Assembly: GCA_028753945.1 (NCBI GenBank)
Contig: JAPNXP010000002.1
Span: forward strand, 13,206,001 to 13,270,000
DNA from: Hexactinellida sp. DTS-2022
Taxonomy: Eukaryota > Porifera > Hexactinellida
DNA: 64,000 bases
Direction: 5' to 3'
Positions 62,313-64,000 of the stretch are shown here, piece by piece (positions within the stretch are counted from its first letter, which is position 1; every line of letters begins with the position of its first letter). The position numbers and the translations under genes were made by a program. The notes below the pieces were generated by a model. That model was not told the DNA's origin. It saw nothing but the letters and a program-made list of their open reading frames with translations, and searched no databases.

Positions 62313-64000
62313 CTAACCACTATTATGGTGTTTCAGGAAAGCTTTTTTACCAGATTTGCTGAAAAACATTCCATCGCAATTAGGAACAGAGTCACACTTG
62401 ATTTGCATAGAGCATTCACATTCTAAACGAAAATCAATTGGTCTTCGCTTACTTACTAATTTAATTTCTCTAAGCAGGCATTGCTCTTCGTTGAAAGCTG
62501 TTAGATATGTGGACTCAGGAAAAAGCGAAACTTCCTTAAGGTCCCAAATAGTCTTCTTCCCATGAGGGCATGTAAATCGGTCCAAATTCAATCTGACGTT
62601 GTAATGCCAGATCTGGGTAGAGGATTGGGAATTCTGAAAAATGCGAGGCTAATTCAGAGATACTCAAAAGCTCCTCGTGCTCTCTCAGCAGCAACTTATG
62701 CAATTTCCCTAGAAGCGAACTAATATTGTTCTCAATTGCAGAGAAATTGTCAAAGTCTGAATCATCAACTGCCTCTTTCAGATCGACTCGCAGATGTCTA
62801 AGGTCAGTTCTCATTTTCTTAATTTCTTTCCTCGTCACCTGTAGCTTAGTCAGGGAGGGCGGATTCACTCACAAAATTGTAGCAATTCGAGCAGCTCTGG
62901 AACGAGGGTGCTCTCGATTGAATGAACTTCCGATAGTATCTCTTCAACTCGTACGCAACTGCCTCTGTGAGACTAGAGCTGGATGTGCTTTTTCTTTCGA
63001 ACCGAACATCCTGCATCATTTTCAGAGCTGCAATTTCGCTCTCAGAAGTCTGAATAATCTTGTGAATAAACTCGCCAATACTCTCCCCCCTCTCCTCCCC
63101 AATTTCTTCTTTCGGGCCAAGACTCAACAATCTTTGATAAAATCTGAAAGAGCTTTGTAGCTTAGAACATAATTCATCAAGCCCTATTTCCTCTTCCTGG
63201 CCGATTTTCAACTCTTTCATATCGAAAGACTGAACAGATTCAATTTTTTCCAGACACACAGTCAGATTGATATGCTTAGCTTCTAATTTTGGATCTTGGG
63301 TGTAACTGGGGATTTCAACCAGGCGCTCCTTTATCGCGTTCAAATACCAAACCAAATCTCAGTATGGCTCTGCACTCGTTCCTTAGAGTTATAAGCCGGG
63401 AGAGAGACGGGTTCTCTTCGCCCTCAGAACACACCGGATCTGAGCTATCAGATCTGTCAGCTGTTCCCGATAAGAGCGGACCTCCACCACTTCTGACATC
63501 TGGCTGAGGGAAAACCTACTCCTGTTGGACAGGAATTATTTCGCGATATCGCTGAGGGGACTAGCCTCCTGGCCGGAGTAGAGCTGTTTCTTGGCGCTAA
63601 TAAAGCTTGTAAGTTTGTCTGTTAGTGTGTCGAATAACTGCTGACACCCGACAGGACTCTCGAAAATCTCGATTTTGCCTCTCTGCTCATAATTCCGGCT
63701 TTCGAGTGAGATGACACGTCCACTTGTGGCCTTCATTCTCTCGCCATGTCCTCCAGCTCCTGTCTGTACCGAGCAGCGGGTCGGGTCCGTGCAGCGGGTC
63801 GTAGCTTTGGTGACGTAACTGCTCTGTGTTGACAGAACTGGGGAGAATAGGGGATTGGTATGTCTGGAAAGCCGAGTTCGTTTGTTGTTGTTGTTGTTGG
63901 GTCTGAAGTAGAGGTGTTTGTATAGTAGAAGTTGTGGGAAATGTAAAGTATTTCGGGTAAGAGGAAGAAGAAAGCTGGATTAAGGGACTGGGTTTCTGTG
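62313..64000 (-). CDS. Unidentified gene, partial, running off the window
   Basis: Several minus-strand frames read as one protein that enters from beyond 64000. Near the edge is a Pro/Ser/Gln-rich stretch with seven glutamines (63877-63899). Inner frames at 63536-63736 and 62846-63355 are helical and charged (for example KLQSSFRFYQRLLSL, EFIHKIIQTSESEIAAL), followed by 62536-62868 (KEIKKMRTDLRHLRVDLKE) and a Cys-rich end (62313-62591; TCPHGKK, LECECSMQIKCDSVPNCDG). Frames 62846-63355 and 62536-62868 join in phase across a GTGAGT...CTACAG intron of only 34 nt (62839-62872). The other junctions were not solved. It may be a multi-exon gene with very short introns or a decayed copy. The GC content is higher than elsewhere. 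No family was recognised. Confidence 0.45.

Noticed and set aside
63884-63899. GTT microsatellite at the right edge
   Set aside because: On the minus strand it codes for a glutamine run within an open frame, so it is noted with the gene there and not as a free repeat.

Overview
The window is nuclear DNA of an animal: AT-rich, with spliced genes (GT-AG introns), many small DNA transposon remnants, and genes typical of ciliated metazoans (alpha-tubulin, RAB23, KIF6, IBTK, a PET-LIM protein, GREB1, an NHL protein). No rRNA, tRNA or CRISPR array was seen. The species cannot be named from the sequence. The mix of compact or intronless genes with long AT-rich spacers fits an invertebrate, possibly early-branching, but that is a guess. 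Coordinates and splice junctions were read by eye and not computed.

Layout. 1-3.3 kb is a repeat-bearing spacer. 3.4-5.0 kb is a divergent alpha-tubulin gene (+), followed by a possible small membrane-protein ORF (-). 6.5-8.0 kb is an SLC38-type amino-acid transporter (+). 8.6-9.2 kb is a non-autonomous hAT element sitting just before the OSTC gene (9.3-9.7 kb, +). RAB23 (+) runs from 10.1 to 22.5 kb: exons 1-4 lie at 10.1-12.0 kb and exons 5-7 at 21.9-22.5 kb. Its 9.9-kb intron 4 holds three complete, intronless, same-strand genes: KIF6, IBTK and a PET plus six-LIM (Limpet-type) protein. 25.4-41.6 kb is a 16-exon GREB1/GREB1L homologue (-).

43.8-59.6 kb is a cluster of probable lysosomal or digestive hydrolases: two S10 serine carboxypeptidases (-) and three tandem di-N-acetylchitobiase-like GH18 genes (+). 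Carboxypeptidase 2 and chitobiase 1 are head to head, and both families show patchwork identity that suggests gene conversion. A Mutator-like element, hAT and pogo MITEs, a fold-back element and a local 1-kb duplication fill the spacers and the long intron of chitobiase 2. 59.7-61.0 kb is an NHL-repeat protein (-), followed by a possible tiny two-exon gene (+). 62.3 kb to the end is an unidentified (-) gene that runs off the window.

The most notable observations are three 50-nt hammerhead ribozyme motifs (minus strand, 42.4, 51.8 and 54.5 kb) with a compensatory base-pair change; three genes nested in one RAB23 intron; paired loss of two conserved cysteines in carboxypeptidase 1; and a GREB1 homologue that keeps its P-loop-like motif but lacks acidic residues of the glycosyltransferase-like domain.
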